A stretch of DNA of 64,000 nt. It comes from JAAYDK01 sp964543935 (GTDB taxonomy: Bacteria > Spirochaetota > Spirochaetia > Sphaerochaetales > Sphaerochaetaceae). Made by a program: the position numbers and the translations under genes. This document shows, piece by piece, positions 50,782 through 59,458 of this stretch. The notes beneath the pieces are model-generated. The model ran no database searches, was not told the DNA's origin, and saw only the letters and a program-made list of their open reading frames with translations. Location: positions 12,723 to 76,722 of the forward strand of contig CAZJAK010000003.1 of the NCBI GenBank assembly GCA_964543935.1, read 5' to 3'. Numbering within the stretch: position 1 is the first letter of the stretch; every line of letters begins with the position of its first letter.

Positions 50782-52710
50782 TTACTGAACAGCACCCTCT
50801 TGCAGATCAGCGAGTTCGCGCAACCAAGCAACCACACTCGAGTCACTGCTCATGCGCCAGTCCCCACGGGGCGACAAAGCCACCGAGCCCACCTTCGGCC
50901 CATCGGGCATGCACGAACGTTTGAACTGTTGCGAGAAGAAGCGCCGGTAAAACACCTTGAGCCATGTGATGATCACTGCCCGGTCATAGAGCCCTTCAAA
51001 CGAAGCGCATGCGATGCGCACGATCTTGGCCGGACGGTAAGCCGACCGAATCGTATGGTACAAGAAAAAATCATGCAACTCGTACGGTCCGACGATGGTC
51101 TCGGTTGTTTGGGATATCTTACCCTCCACCGCCGGCAACAGCTCTGGACTCACCGGTGTATCCAGCACATCCTTCAAGACCGCCTCCAAAGGTTGACCGG
51201 CATGCAAGCGTGCCCAATAGGAGACCACATGGCGCACCAAAGTCTTGGGGACCGAGGCGTTGACGCCGTACATCGACATGTGGTCGCCATTGTATGTGGC
51301 CCACCCCAACGCCAGTTCCGACAAGTCTCCGGTTCCGACCACGAGGGCACCGTTGGCATTGGCGATGTCCATCAGTACTTGGGTGCGCTCGCGTGCTTGT
51401 GAATTTTCAAATACGACATCATGCACCTGCTCGTCGTGACCGATATCGCTGAAATGACGGCGGACGGCAGCGGTGATGTCGATCGTCCTCAGGCTCACTC
51501 CCAGCAAACCACACAGGGATGTGGCGTTGGCCAGAGTCCGCTCGGAGGTACCGAAACAAGGCATTGTCACCGCTTGGATAGCCGTGCGCGCCAATTTCAG
51601 CCTATCGAAGGCCTCGACGGCCACCAACAATGCCAAGGTCGAATCCAACCCGCCGGAGATTCCGATCACGACCGAAGAGACTCCGGTATGGGCAAGACGG
51701 GTTTTCAAGCCACTAGCCTGCAAGCGCAGGACTTCGGCACAGCGCTCGTCCAAATCGGACACATCCGCGGGAACGAACGGATGACGGGGGAATATCCGTT
51801 CCAACCGGGTTCGCTCGACCCGGAGATCGAAGGGAACGGTCATGTACCCCGCCACGCTCGCGTCAGGATAGGTCGACATGCGTAGACGCTCGCTGGCCAA
51901 GCGGTCCACGTCGACATCGGCAGCCACCATCCCTTCGTCCAAACAAGTCGTCTCAGCCAGCAAGACACCGTTCTCGGCAATCAGGTCATGTCCTGAAAAC
52001 ACCAAGTCGGTACTTGATTCACCGCTGCCGGCATCGGCATAGACATAGGCGCACACGCATGCCGCACTATGGCTCTGGACCAGTTGCCGACGGTAACGGC
52101 TCTTGCCGACCATCTCGTTGCTGGCCGAGAGGTTTGCCACGATCAGCGCTCCGGCAGCAGTATGGGACGACGAAGGAGGAACCGGCACCCAAGCATCTTC
52201 GCAAATCTCAACACCGAAGATGAAATCGGCAACCGAGCGGCACTGGAACAACAACTTGGTTCCGAATGGGTACTCCCCGCCTGCCAGACACATAGTATCC
52301 AGTCCAGCCGGAGCCGGGGAAAACCAACGTTGTTCATAGAACTCGCCATAATTCGGCAGATGGGATTTGGGGACGACCCCCAAGATGGTCCCGCCGGAAA
52401 AGACGACCGCGCAGTTGTACAATTTGCTGCGGTGTACAAGCGGAAGCCCGACCACGCCGACTAGGTTTAGGGCACGGGAAGCCTGCACTACCGATGCCAA
52501 CGCATCGACAGCCTCAGATTGCAGCAATGGCTGCAAAAACAAATCTGCACAGGTGTAGGCGGTCAGTCCAAGTTCGGAAAAGACGACCAGACGGGCCCCC
52601 CGGGCGGCCGCCTGCTCCATCAGGGCAATGGTCTGCCCTGCGTTATAGCGGCAATCGGCAACCTTGACATGGGTAGTAGCCGCGACGACCTTGATGAATC
52701 CATCCCTCAT
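50782..52710 (-). CDS. nadE: Glutamine-dependent NAD+ synthetase
   Basis: A 642-residue two-domain enzyme making NAD+ from nicotinate adenine dinucleotide. The nitrilase-type glutaminase domain has the catalytic triad: Glu in SELGLTAY, Lys in PKSHLPNYGEFYEQRWF and Cys in GVEICEDAWVP. The synthetase domain has the P-loop ISGGLDSTL and downstream GTGDLSELALGW. The length matches the long actinobacterial-type enzyme. GGGAGG lies seven bases before ATG 52710; the longer frame upstream is not needed. It is transcribed alone. Confidence 0.95.
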   Translation of the reverse strand: MRDGFIKVVAATTHVKVADCRYNAGQTIALMEQAAARGARLVVFSELGLTAYTCADLFLQPLLQSEAVDALASVVQASRALNLVGVVGLPLVHRSKLYNCAVVFSGGTILGVVPKSHLPNYGEFYEQRWFSPAPAGLDTMCLAGGEYPFGTKLLFQCRSVADFIFGVEICEDAWVPVPPSSSHTAAGALIVANLSASNEMVGKSRYRRQLVQSHSAACVCAYVYADAGSGESSTDLVFSGHDLIAENGVLLAETTCLDEGMVAADVDVDRLASERLRMSTYPDASVAGYMTVPFDLRVERTRLERIFPRHPFVPADVSDLDERCAEVLRLQASGLKTRLAHTGVSSVVIGISGGLDSTLALLVAVEAFDRLKLARTAIQAVTMPCFGTSERTLANATSLCGLLGVSLRTIDITAAVRRHFSDIGHDEQVHDVVFENSQARERTQVLMDIANANGALVVGTGDLSELALGWATYNGDHMSMYGVNASVPKTLVRHVVSYWARLHAGQPLEAVLKDVLDTPVSPELLPAVEGKISQTTETIVGPYELHDFFLYHTIRSAYRPAKIVRIACASFEGLYDRAVIITWLKVFYRRFFSQQFKRSCMPDGPKVGSVALSPRGDWRMSSDSSVVAWLRELADLQEGAVQ

Positions 52711-52821
52711 GGACCAACCTCCCGAAACAGGACCGTATGCACCAAGTGTAGCACAGACAGCGGCAATCGAACAGGCGGGCGACAGGCCCCCTGCGCCAGG
52801 CAAATTTCGGTCCGTTTCGTA

Positions 52822-52850
52822 TTGACCTTGACAGTCTGTGGAAGTACATT
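52822..52850 (+). promoter_or_regulatory. Candidate promoter of the 52857 RNA
   Basis: TTGACC (52822-52827), 17 bases, TACATT (52845-52850) on the plus strand. An overlapping TTGACA (52828-52833) offers an alternative with a poorer -10. No plus-strand gene lies downstream, only a terminator. Confidence 0.4.
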
Positions 52851-52856
52851 TGAACT

Positions 52857-52959
52857 ACAGTGATCGATGCTTTCCCCTTGAGACACCATTCGGCTACGAA
52901 AGCTTCATCATATCGTTATACAGCATGCCGTCCGGGAGTTTCCAGGACGGCATTTTTTT
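52857..52959 (+). ncRNA. Candidate small RNA between nadE and the FNR-like gene
   Basis: A promoter and an intrinsic terminator on the plus strand bracket about 100 bases with no ORF longer than a few codons. Both flanking genes are on the minus strand, so the terminator cannot belong to them. The sequence shows no match by eye to tmRNA, 4.5S, 6S or a known riboswitch. Its overlap with the start side of nadE's leader means it could also act antisense on nadE. Confidence 0.4.
52925..52959 (+). terminator. Plus-strand intrinsic terminator
   Basis: ATGCCGTCC (52925-52933) and GGACGGCAT (52945-52953) form a perfect nine-base stem with an 11-base loop, followed by a run of T to 52959. The T-run is only on the plus strand. 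Confidence 0.88.
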
Positions 52960-52964
52960 GCCCT

Positions 52965-53675
52965 TCACAGATCGGCTAAACCGTCGGCGATGTCTTGTAG
53001 ACGCGCTCCATCCAAGAGAATCACGCCTCTCTGTCCTTTCAAGGCTATCAGTCGGGCTTCTTGGAATGCACGCAACTTCCGACTGAGTGTCTCTTGGGTC
53101 ATGCCCAAGTGTGAAGCCACGTCGCCTTTGGACATGCCCAGCGAGCATTCGTGAGCTCCTGCTGCCGCATCCACCAAGTAGGTCGCCAAACGTTGCTCGG
53201 CAGACTGCAACGTGATGTGCTCGATATTCCGCTCGGTTTCGTCCAGGCGCCGGCTCAATTCGCTTAGGACCTTCAATGCGATGGAGGGATGATTCGTCAT
53301 GAGGGTCTTCAGCCGGCGCCCTTCGATCATGCACATGGTGCAATCTTCGACAGCATCGGCATGATCGGCGACCGGCTGATCGTTGAACAACGCCAGTTCC
53401 CCGAAAAAACCGGTTGCAGAGATGGTCCGGATGACTTGCTCCTTGCCATCGGCACTGATGCGGTAGATTTTCACCAATCCTTGGTGCAACACATAGAGCC
53501 GTCCGATCCGGTCTCCGCTGCGGTAGATGCCCTCTCCTTTAGCAAAATGGCGCTCAACCGTGATTGAGGCAATCTCGGCCATCTCAGTTTCATCAAGGTG
53601 GCTGAAGATCGGTACGAGTGCGATGCAAGGATGTGTCCTGTTTACACAGTGCGTGCATGAACCAGACGTTTCCAC
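52965..53675 (-). CDS. FNR-like Crp-family regulator
   Basis: A 236-residue regulator with a cyclic-nucleotide-like beta-roll, a long dimer helix and a winged helix. N-terminal cysteines C7, C10 and C17 (CxxC, x6, C) plus C112 or C115 are placed like the [4Fe-4S] ligands of FNR (CxxC, x5, C and one internal Cys), so oxygen sensing is likely. The recognition helix contains ETLSR, the E--SR signature that reads TTGAT half-sites. The GTG start at 53675 has GGGAGG upstream. No nearby gene is an obvious anaerobic target. Confidence 0.9.
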   Translation of the reverse strand: METSGSCTHCVNRTHPCIALVPIFSHLDETEMAEIASITVERHFAKGEGIYRSGDRIGRLYVLHQGLVKIYRISADGKEQVIRTISATGFFGELALFNDQPVADHADAVEDCTMCMIEGRRLKTLMTNHPSIALKVLSELSRRLDETERNIEHITLQSAEQRLATYLVDAAAGAHECSLGMSKGDVASHLGMTQETLSRKLRAFQEARLIALKGQRGVILLDGARLQDIADGLADL

Positions 53676-53736
53676 GAGAACCTCCCAGTCCGACTATAAC
53701 GCAGGAACAGCCATGCGGCAACCAGCGGGAACCGAC

Positions 53737-53762
53737 CCACCCGGTACTTGGAAGCCGGGTGG
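53737..53762 (-). terminator. Hairpin between the HAAS and FNR-like genes
   Basis: CCACCCGG (53737-53744) and CCGGGTGG (53755-53762) pair perfectly across a ten-base loop. It lies 17 bases after the membrane-protein stop (53779). No U-run follows, so it may be a weak terminator. Confidence 0.45.
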
Positions 53763-53778
53763 ATCGGGCAACTTTCCA

Positions 53779-54816
53779 TCAGGCCGCGTTCGTTTCCTCG
53801 GCACGGCGGACCCATAGCGAACGATACAGCACTGTCATCGATCCGACCACGAATCCGAAGATGGCCAGCACCATGATGATGGTCGGCACGCTGCCCCACA
53901 ACTTGGAGAGGGTGGCATAAGATCTGTCGGAAAGACCATACAGGCGGTCCATCTGATCGATCGCTTGAGCATTGAAGATACCGGCAACCTTGACCAGGAA
54001 CACACTGATCAACATCGAGGCTGCATTGCAAGCGATCGTAATGGCCGCCATGAGCGGCGTGTAGCGACCGAAATACAGCTTGGTGATTTCCACGCACAGA
54101 TCGATGGCGATGGAGATGTTGATCAGATACAAGTAACGGAGGAACACAGCCCTGTCGAACAACACGATGATCCGACCGGCCCACGCTGCCGTGACACTGT
54201 CGAAAAAGGCGGGGCCCACATTGACCAACACGAAGAAGATGACGATGAAGACAATGCTGGCAATGGGATCGCTTTTCGGGATTTTAGCCGTCTGGCGGGG
54301 CACTTGCGGCAAGTCGGCCGGTTTCCAATCGAACTCTTCGAGCATGTGGGTTTTCGACTCATAGCGCTGAATGAGGGCAAACACGATCGTCACCCATGCG
54401 AAACCTTGCAACATGGCCGAGGCGACGGTCCCGATGAAGCTGAAGAACATCGTGAAAAAGCCGGTCGGGGGTTGCACCACATACTTGATGGCAGTGGCAA
54501 TGGCAGTGCCTCCTGCGGTGGCGGCCAGAACAATCTTGACCAGCAGTTCATACAGGTCGAACCGCTCGGGCCCGACTAAGTAGCGTTTCTTCTCCCGATA
54601 GTGGTCGGCGAATTCATACGGTGGTCCGAGCTCAATCAGGACCGCTTCCACATCACCCAAAGTAGAGGTTTTTCCTTGGCAGCGCGTTTCCAGCATGTCG
54701 TCAACCAACGTGCGCAGCTCACGTTCCACATCGGCTTGTTGGGCCGACCCCACATGTTTTGCAACCGCATACACATACCGGTCCACCATATCGGCCTTCC
54801 GGTTCTCAGCATCCAT
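53779..54816 (-). CDS. HAAS-domain membrane protein (PadR partner)
   Basis: A 345-residue protein. Residues 1-80 form a HAAS/DUF1700-like helical domain (VDRYVYAVAKHVGSAQQADVERELRTLVDDM and VEAVLIELGPPYEFADHY). The rest is about seven membrane helices. Such proteins are usually encoded with a PadR regulator whose own DNA binding they are thought to modulate from the membrane; here the PadR gene ends seven bases upstream. GGGAGG lies before ATG 54816. The signal is unknown. Confidence 0.82.
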   Translation of the reverse strand: MDAENRKADMVDRYVYAVAKHVGSAQQADVERELRTLVDDMLETRCQGKTSTLGDVEAVLIELGPPYEFADHYREKKRYLVGPERFDLYELLVKIVLAATAGGTAIATAIKYVVQPPTGFFTMFFSFIGTVASAMLQGFAWVTIVFALIQRYESKTHMLEEFDWKPADLPQVPRQTAKIPKSDPIASIVFIVIFFVLVNVGPAFFDSVTAAWAGRIIVLFDRAVFLRYLYLINISIAIDLCVEITKLYFGRYTPLMAAITIACNAASMLISVFLVKVAGIFNAQAIDQMDRLYGLSDRSYATLSKLWGSVPTIIMVLAIFGFVVGSMTVLYRSLWVRRAEETNAA

Positions 54817-54822
54817 ACTATG

Positions 54823-55164
54823 CTACCTCCCATCCTCGATCAGGCTGTCCATGGCCTGTTCGGTAATCTTCCATTGCACCCTAAGCTCATCGAGCACCGT
54901 CAGCCCTTTCGCACTCAAGATGTAGTATTTGCGGGGTTTCCCAGTCGAGGTTTCCCATTCGCTCGACAACAATCCCTGTTTTTCCAACCTGCGCAACAAC
55001 GGGTACAACGTCCCAGGCTCTATCTCGACCTGCTTCTCTTTGAGATGCTCGACCAACGAATAGCCGTACCGTTTGTCGCGCAGTTGGCTCAATACACCAA
55101 GGACCAAGGTTCCCCGCCTGAGTTCCTGCATCAAGTTGTCCACGATCGTCCGAATGTCGTCCAT
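54823..55164 (-). CDS. PadR-family transcriptional regulator
   Basis: A 113-residue winged-helix protein: RRGTLVLGVLSQL, the recognition part YGYSLVEHL then IEPGTLYPLLRRLEKQGLL, the wing KPRKYYILSAKG and a C-terminal dimer helix. It probably represses its own promoter (55185-55214), and its partner is the HAAS membrane protein next to it. AAGGGGG lies six bases before ATG 55164. Confidence 0.93.
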   Translation of the reverse strand: MDDIRTIVDNLMQELRRGTLVLGVLSQLRDKRYGYSLVEHLKEKQVEIEPGTLYPLLRRLEKQGLLSSEWETSTGKPRKYYILSAKGLTVLDELRVQWKITEQAMDSLIEDGR

Positions 55165-55181
55165 CGGTTCCCCCTTGCAGC

Positions 55182-55214
55182 CATACTATACTGTATGTCA
55201 CACACTATTGTCAA
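55182..55214 (-). promoter_or_regulatory. Promoter and likely PadR operator
   Basis: Minus strand TTGACA (55209-55214), 18 bases, TATAGT (55185-55190). The -10 is flanked by CATAC (55182-55186) and GTATG (55193-55197), an inverted repeat that also holds the palindrome ATACTGTAT. PadR proteins commonly bind such dyads over their own promoters. Confidence 0.6.
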
Positions 55215-55273
55215 GACTATATTAATAATTATCAAATATTATTTTCATACTATGTGCACTTCTCTTAGCAGCT

Positions 55274-55306
55274 TAAAAAAATACACGCGTCGGGGAACGA
55301 CACGTG
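55274..55306 (-). terminator. Terminator of the carbohydrate ABC operon
   Basis: CACGTGTCG pairs with CGACGCGTG (one G-U pair) over a five-base loop on the minus strand, followed by TATTTTTTT. It ends the operon that runs 60646 to 55345 before the PadR promoter. Confidence 0.88.
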
Positions 55307-55344
55307 CATGCATGCGAGGGGCAGCGATTGGTGGGCTTTTTCAC

Positions 55345-56265
55345 TCATCCATGAGGAGCACAAGCTTGTTGTTGTTCGACAGCCTCGTCGAAATAAGATA
55401 TTAAGACATTTCCCACCTTCGCAGCGAATTCGGCCATCAGGCACTTCAATTCCTTTGGATAAAAGCGTCCCCATTCTTGGATTTCGAAAGTGAGGTCCCC
55501 TTCATAGCCAATGTCGGCGAGGGCGCTCATCGCATCCTTCCAGTCGATGGTACCATGGAATGGGAGCAGATGATCGTCGGCAAGGCCCTTGTTGTCCTGT
55601 ACATGGATCGCCTTCAACCTCTTGCCCAAGATGGTCAAATTTTGCCGGTGGAAGCCACCTACGAGATGGGCATGTCCGAAATCATAGCAGGCCCCCACGT
55701 GTACAGGATCATTGAAGGAATCGATGAGTTGGACCTGTTCATGGACATTCGCACAATAGATGTGTTGGTAGGGGGGGCTTTTGTATTCGAAGTCGTTCTC
55801 CAAGGCGATACCTATGCCGTATTCCTTGGCTGTGGCCACATGCGTTGCATAATACGCAAGGTTCCTTTCCAGTGAGACCGACATGTCCACTCCGGCGCTG
55901 TAGACGGTTCCGGGATGGGTCACTGTCCACTTCACACCCAAACGCGCAGAGGCGATGATGGAACGGCGAATGAGTTCCTCCATCAGCTTGACTTTGGCCG
56001 GATCGTTGGCAGCAAAGATGTCGTAATAAGGCAAATGGGATTGAGGGAAGACCACGTTGCAGCGCTTTCCCGTCTCGGCGAGTTCCTCGACATATGTTTC
56101 CCAATCATCATCCCGCATCCTGGAGGTGGGATTCATCGCTTCGCAGAAATTCAGGTCGAGACAGGTGAAGCCAGATTTGGCACACTCTTCAATGCAGAAG
56201 ACCATAGGGTACCGTTCACGGCCTGCCGAGAATGCACACAGGTTCGTGGATGTGGACAATTTCAT
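55345..56265 (-). CDS. Xylose-isomerase-like TIM-barrel protein
   Basis: A 306-residue sugar isomerase/epimerase-type barrel (AP endonuclease family 2 fold). Metal-site segments are visible: TVTHPGTVY, ALENDFEY (Glu), ACYDFGHAH (Asp and His), KAIHVQDNKG (His), and TFEIQEWG (Glu). It may isomerise or epimerise the sugar imported by the ABC transporter of the same operon, of which it is the last gene. AAGGAG lies before ATG 56265. The substrate is unknown, but the barrel fold and metal ligands are clear. Confidence 0.83.
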   Translation of the reverse strand: MKLSTSTNLCAFSAGRERYPMVFCIEECAKSGFTCLDLNFCEAMNPTSRMRDDDWETYVEELAETGKRCNVVFPQSHLPYYDIFAANDPAKVKLMEELIRRSIIASARLGVKWTVTHPGTVYSAGVDMSVSLERNLAYYATHVATAKEYGIGIALENDFEYKSPPYQHIYCANVHEQVQLIDSFNDPVHVGACYDFGHAHLVGGFHRQNLTILGKRLKAIHVQDNKGLADDHLLPFHGTIDWKDAMSALADIGYEGDLTFEIQEWGRFYPKELKCLMAEFAAKVGNVLISYFDEAVEQQQACAPHG

Positions 56266-56333
56266 GAAATCTCCTTGTGCAACCGTGGGCCAACTGGCCC
56301 ACGGTTTGAGAAAAAGGAACAAATAGTCGGGAA

Positions 56334-57674
56334 TTACCGATTCGTGCGGAGGTAATTGTCCAGCAATCCTTGCAAGCTGGTCTCCATGCTCTTGACGGTC
56401 TCGTCGACAGTCTTTCCCTTGTTGAACATGTCGGTGACTTCGTTTTGGATGGCATAATAGAAGTCTACCGTGGGACCGACCGTCACGCTTCTCATCGAGG
56501 CGGGCGTCTTGGCAAGCTGAGCCGGAGCAACTGCGAACTGCGGCGTTGTCGCCAACAGGTTCTTATAACTGGCATTATCGACAGCAGCTTTGTAACCGGG
56601 GGTGTACCCAGTGCCGGCAGCAAAGTCAGCTTGGACCTTCTCTCCGGTCATGTACTTGATAAATTCCCAGGTCGCCGCCTTCCTGAGGGCGTCATTGGAA
56701 TCGAACATGACAAGGCAGGAACCGGACACCGTGGCACCGTGCTGTGCAGAAGCGTTCACCCGCAGGAATGTGCTCGCCCCGACTTCGAACTTCCCGCCGA
56801 CTTTGCTCAGCAGGCTGTTGATGGTTGAAGAGGAGCCCGTGATGATGGCGACTTCGCCGGCGACAAACTGGTTGGTCGAAAGGCTCTTGTTCTGCAGCGC
56901 GCCTGCATCATAGAGGGCTTTCCATTCGGTAAGGAACGTCTTGAGGGCGCCATTCTCGATGCAAGCCAGCTTCGTGGCGGTGGCATCGGAACCGTTGCTG
57001 TTGTTCACGACATAGCTGCCCAGCTGACCAAGCCAGTTGGCGAGGCTCGGCGTGTTGGGAACCGTCCCATAGGTCGCCATGGCGATGCCTTTGGCCTTCA
57101 TGTCTTTGCTGAGTTGGATGATGTCGGCGAACGTGTCGGGAGCGCGATCCCATCCGGCAGCCTTGAGGACGTCCTTGTTGTAATAGGTGATCGTGGTCGA
57201 TGTGGCAAACGGAAGTCCCAACTGGGTGCCGCTGAACTGCCAGTTCCCAAGAGCTCCAGCGAGGTATTGGTTGACGATGTCATCCTTGAAATACTTCACG
57301 GCATCGTTGATGGTGAAGGCCTTGCCCGAATTGTAGAAATCAAGCTTGCCGGTGGCATCGAGCTGCATGATGTCGGGCAGTTCTTTGTAGTTCTCCGCTG
57401 AAAGGATCGTCTTCAACAGGGTCGTGGCATCCGAATACTGTCCCTGATAAATCGCGTTGACCGTAATCTGGTACTGGTTGTTCGCATTGAACTCCTTGAT
57501 GTACTTGTCGACAAGAAGTCCGGCATCGTCGGATGCGCTGTGCCAGAATGTGATGGCTACCGGCTGTGAGCCAAGCGCCGCTTGGGCTGGCTGGGCAGTT
57601 TCTGTCTGTGCGGCAGCAAATGCGGCAGTCATGGTGAAACAGAGTGCGAGCAACACCAACAAAAGTTTTTTCAT
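56334..57674 (-). CDS. ABC transporter sugar-binding protein
   Basis: A 446-residue family 1 extracellular solute-binding protein. A signal peptide (KKLLLVLLALCFTMTAAFAA) leads to a mature start AQTETAQ with no lipobox Cys. ITFWHSASDDAG, the family's opening strand, and LGLPFATSTTITYYNKDVLKAAG, the hinge-region motif, are visible. The ligand is probably a mono- or disaccharide or derivative. GAGGAGG lies before ATG 57674. It follows the two permease genes and precedes the TIM-barrel gene. Confidence 0.93.
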   Translation of the reverse strand: MKKLLLVLLALCFTMTAAFAAAQTETAQPAQAALGSQPVAITFWHSASDDAGLLVDKYIKEFNANNQYQITVNAIYQGQYSDATTLLKTILSAENYKELPDIMQLDATGKLDFYNSGKAFTINDAVKYFKDDIVNQYLAGALGNWQFSGTQLGLPFATSTTITYYNKDVLKAAGWDRAPDTFADIIQLSKDMKAKGIAMATYGTVPNTPSLANWLGQLGSYVVNNSNGSDATATKLACIENGALKTFLTEWKALYDAGALQNKSLSTNQFVAGEVAIITGSSSTINSLLSKVGGKFEVGASTFLRVNASAQHGATVSGSCLVMFDSNDALRKAATWEFIKYMTGEKVQADFAAGTGYTPGYKAAVDNASYKNLLATTPQFAVAPAQLAKTPASMRSVTVGPTVDFYYAIQNEVTDMFNKGKTVDETVKSMETSLQGLLDNYLRTNR

Positions 57675-57717
57675 TTTTATCCTCCTCAGGATTGTTGAGA
57701 TCAGCATAACATGGCCA

Positions 57718-58554
57718 TTAACCGACAAGAGCTCCGTCCATACCCCCTTTTTTCATGTTTCTTCTCATGATGATGAAAAGGATGAGCGATGGTATGAGGG
57801 ATATGCAGACACCCGCCAGCACCAATTGATAATTCTCATCCTCCCAAGAATTGAGCTTGGTGATTCCGACCATGATCGTCCTCATGTTGGGGGAAGATGC
57901 CGTGATGATCAACGGCCAGAGATACGCGTTCCACAACGTGATGAAGCTATGGACAAAGAGGGTCGTGATGACCGGTTTGCTGATGGGGATCAGCACGTTG
58001 ATCATGTAGCTGAAATCACCGTAGCCATCGATCTGGGCCGCCTCGCGCATGTCCTTGGGTACGGACATGAACCGTTGCCTGAGCATGAACATTTGGGAAG
58101 CGCTCACGAAGGAGACAACCATGACACCGACATAGGAGTTCAGCAGGTGGAGACGTGACACCGTCAGGTAGTTCGTAGCCAACAGGACGTCGGCGGGGAT
58201 CATCATGGTCCCCAAGATAAGGAAAAAGCAGACTTTTTTGAACTTGAAGTCATAATAGGCGAAGGCATAGGCAGCGAGTATGGAAAACACCAGCCTGATG
58301 CTCGTCCCGCACAGCGCGATGATGAAGGAATTGACTGTGTACCTGAGCAGATTGCCCTTCTCAAGGGCCTCCTTGAAGTTGCCGAGATAGGTGAAGCTAC
58401 CGGGCAGCAGATTCGGCGTCAAAAACTCGCGGGGTGTCTTGAAGGCCCCGAACAGACAATAGATCAAAGGGAAAATGATGATCAGGCCAAGCAGGATGGC
58501 CACCACAGAGACTACTGAATCTTGCACTAGATGTCTGGTTTTACGATTCATCAT
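57718..58554 (-). CDS. Carbohydrate ABC transporter permease (MalG/UgpE type)
   Basis: A 278-residue inner-membrane protein with six helices. The cytoplasmic coupling loop reads MREAAQIDGYGDFSYMINVLIPI, the EAA motif of the MalG family. Its start overlaps the stop of the other permease by four bases (ATGA). It forms the heterodimeric channel with the 297-residue permease. Confidence 0.95.
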   Translation of the reverse strand: MMNRKTRHLVQDSVVSVVAILLGLIIIFPLIYCLFGAFKTPREFLTPNLLPGSFTYLGNFKEALEKGNLLRYTVNSFIIALCGTSIRLVFSILAAYAFAYYDFKFKKVCFFLILGTMMIPADVLLATNYLTVSRLHLLNSYVGVMVVSFVSASQMFMLRQRFMSVPKDMREAAQIDGYGDFSYMINVLIPISKPVITTLFVHSFITLWNAYLWPLIITASSPNMRTIMVGITKLNSWEDENYQLVLAGVCISLIPSLILFIIMRRNMKKGGMDGALVG

Positions 58555-59444
58555 TGGTAGTGGACCTTCTTTTTCTCAAAAACGAATGAAAGGATGGTGA
58601 ATCCCAAAGTCAACAGGAATGCCGAGATGCTCAACACAGCGGCGAGACCGTAATCGGAGCTTGAGAAACCCGACTGGTACATCATCGACATGAGCGTATT
58701 CGTGGCTGACGAGGCGGAGCTGACCCCCATGATGATGATCATGGGAGCCGAGGTCATCATCGCCAGCACGAGGTTGGTGCAGAGGACATAGAAGATGGTG
58801 GGTGAGATCAACGGAATCTGAACCCTGAAAATCCTTCTGAGCATACTGATGCCATCGACCCGGGTGGCTTCGATGATCTGGTCGGGAATGGCGCGCAAGG
58901 CCGAGAGCATCAACAGGAAGTCAAATCCTATGCCCATCCAGATGGTCAGGATGAGGACTGCCGCCAGCGCTGTCTCTTGGCTCTCATACCACCCGAGCTT
59001 CAATCCGAAGAAATAGTTGATGAAGCCGACACTCGGACTGAACATGGATTTGAATATCATGCAGGCGGCCGACATCGAGACCGACATGGGCAGCGTGAAC
59101 ATCGTCTCATAGACCGGGCTCAACGCCCGCTTTTTATTGGCCAGCAAAGCCAAAGAGATGGTGATGATGAGGGTGATCGGCACATTCACGGCAGCGATCG
59201 TCAAGGTATGCCGCAATGCCGGCAGGAAGTCTTTCCTCCCGTAGGTGTAGGTGAAATTGTCAAGACCGGCAAAACCTTTGATGACACCCTTCGCATTGAC
59301 GAGGCTGAAGCTGTTGACGATGGTCCGAGCAAAAGGATAGTAGATGAAGAGCGTGGCGAACAGCATGATCGGCAGTAAAAGCACAAAGACCTTTTTCCTG
59401 GCCTTGGACCGTTGCCTGTGCTGCAGTGTCGCTGGTGTTTTCAT
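58551..59444 (-). CDS. Carbohydrate ABC transporter permease (MalF/UgpA type)
   Basis: A 297-residue inner-membrane protein with six helices and the EAA loop IIEATRVDGISMLRRIFRVQIPLI. ATG 59444 has GAGGAG at ten bases; the alternative ATG 59462 overlaps the ATPase stop as ATGA but has no site. It pairs with the UgpE-type permease directly downstream. Confidence 0.93.
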   Translation of the reverse strand: MKTPATLQHRQRSKARKKVFVLLLPIMLFATLFIYYPFARTIVNSFSLVNAKGVIKGFAGLDNFTYTYGRKDFLPALRHTLTIAAVNVPITLIITISLALLANKKRALSPVYETMFTLPMSVSMSAACMIFKSMFSPSVGFINYFFGLKLGWYESQETALAAVLILTIWMGIGFDFLLMLSALRAIPDQIIEATRVDGISMLRRIFRVQIPLISPTIFYVLCTNLVLAMMTSAPMIIIMGVSSASSATNTLMSMMYQSGFSSSDYGLAAVLSISAFLLTLGFTILSFVFEKKKVHYQ

Positions 59445-59458
59445 GATGGCGGCACTCC

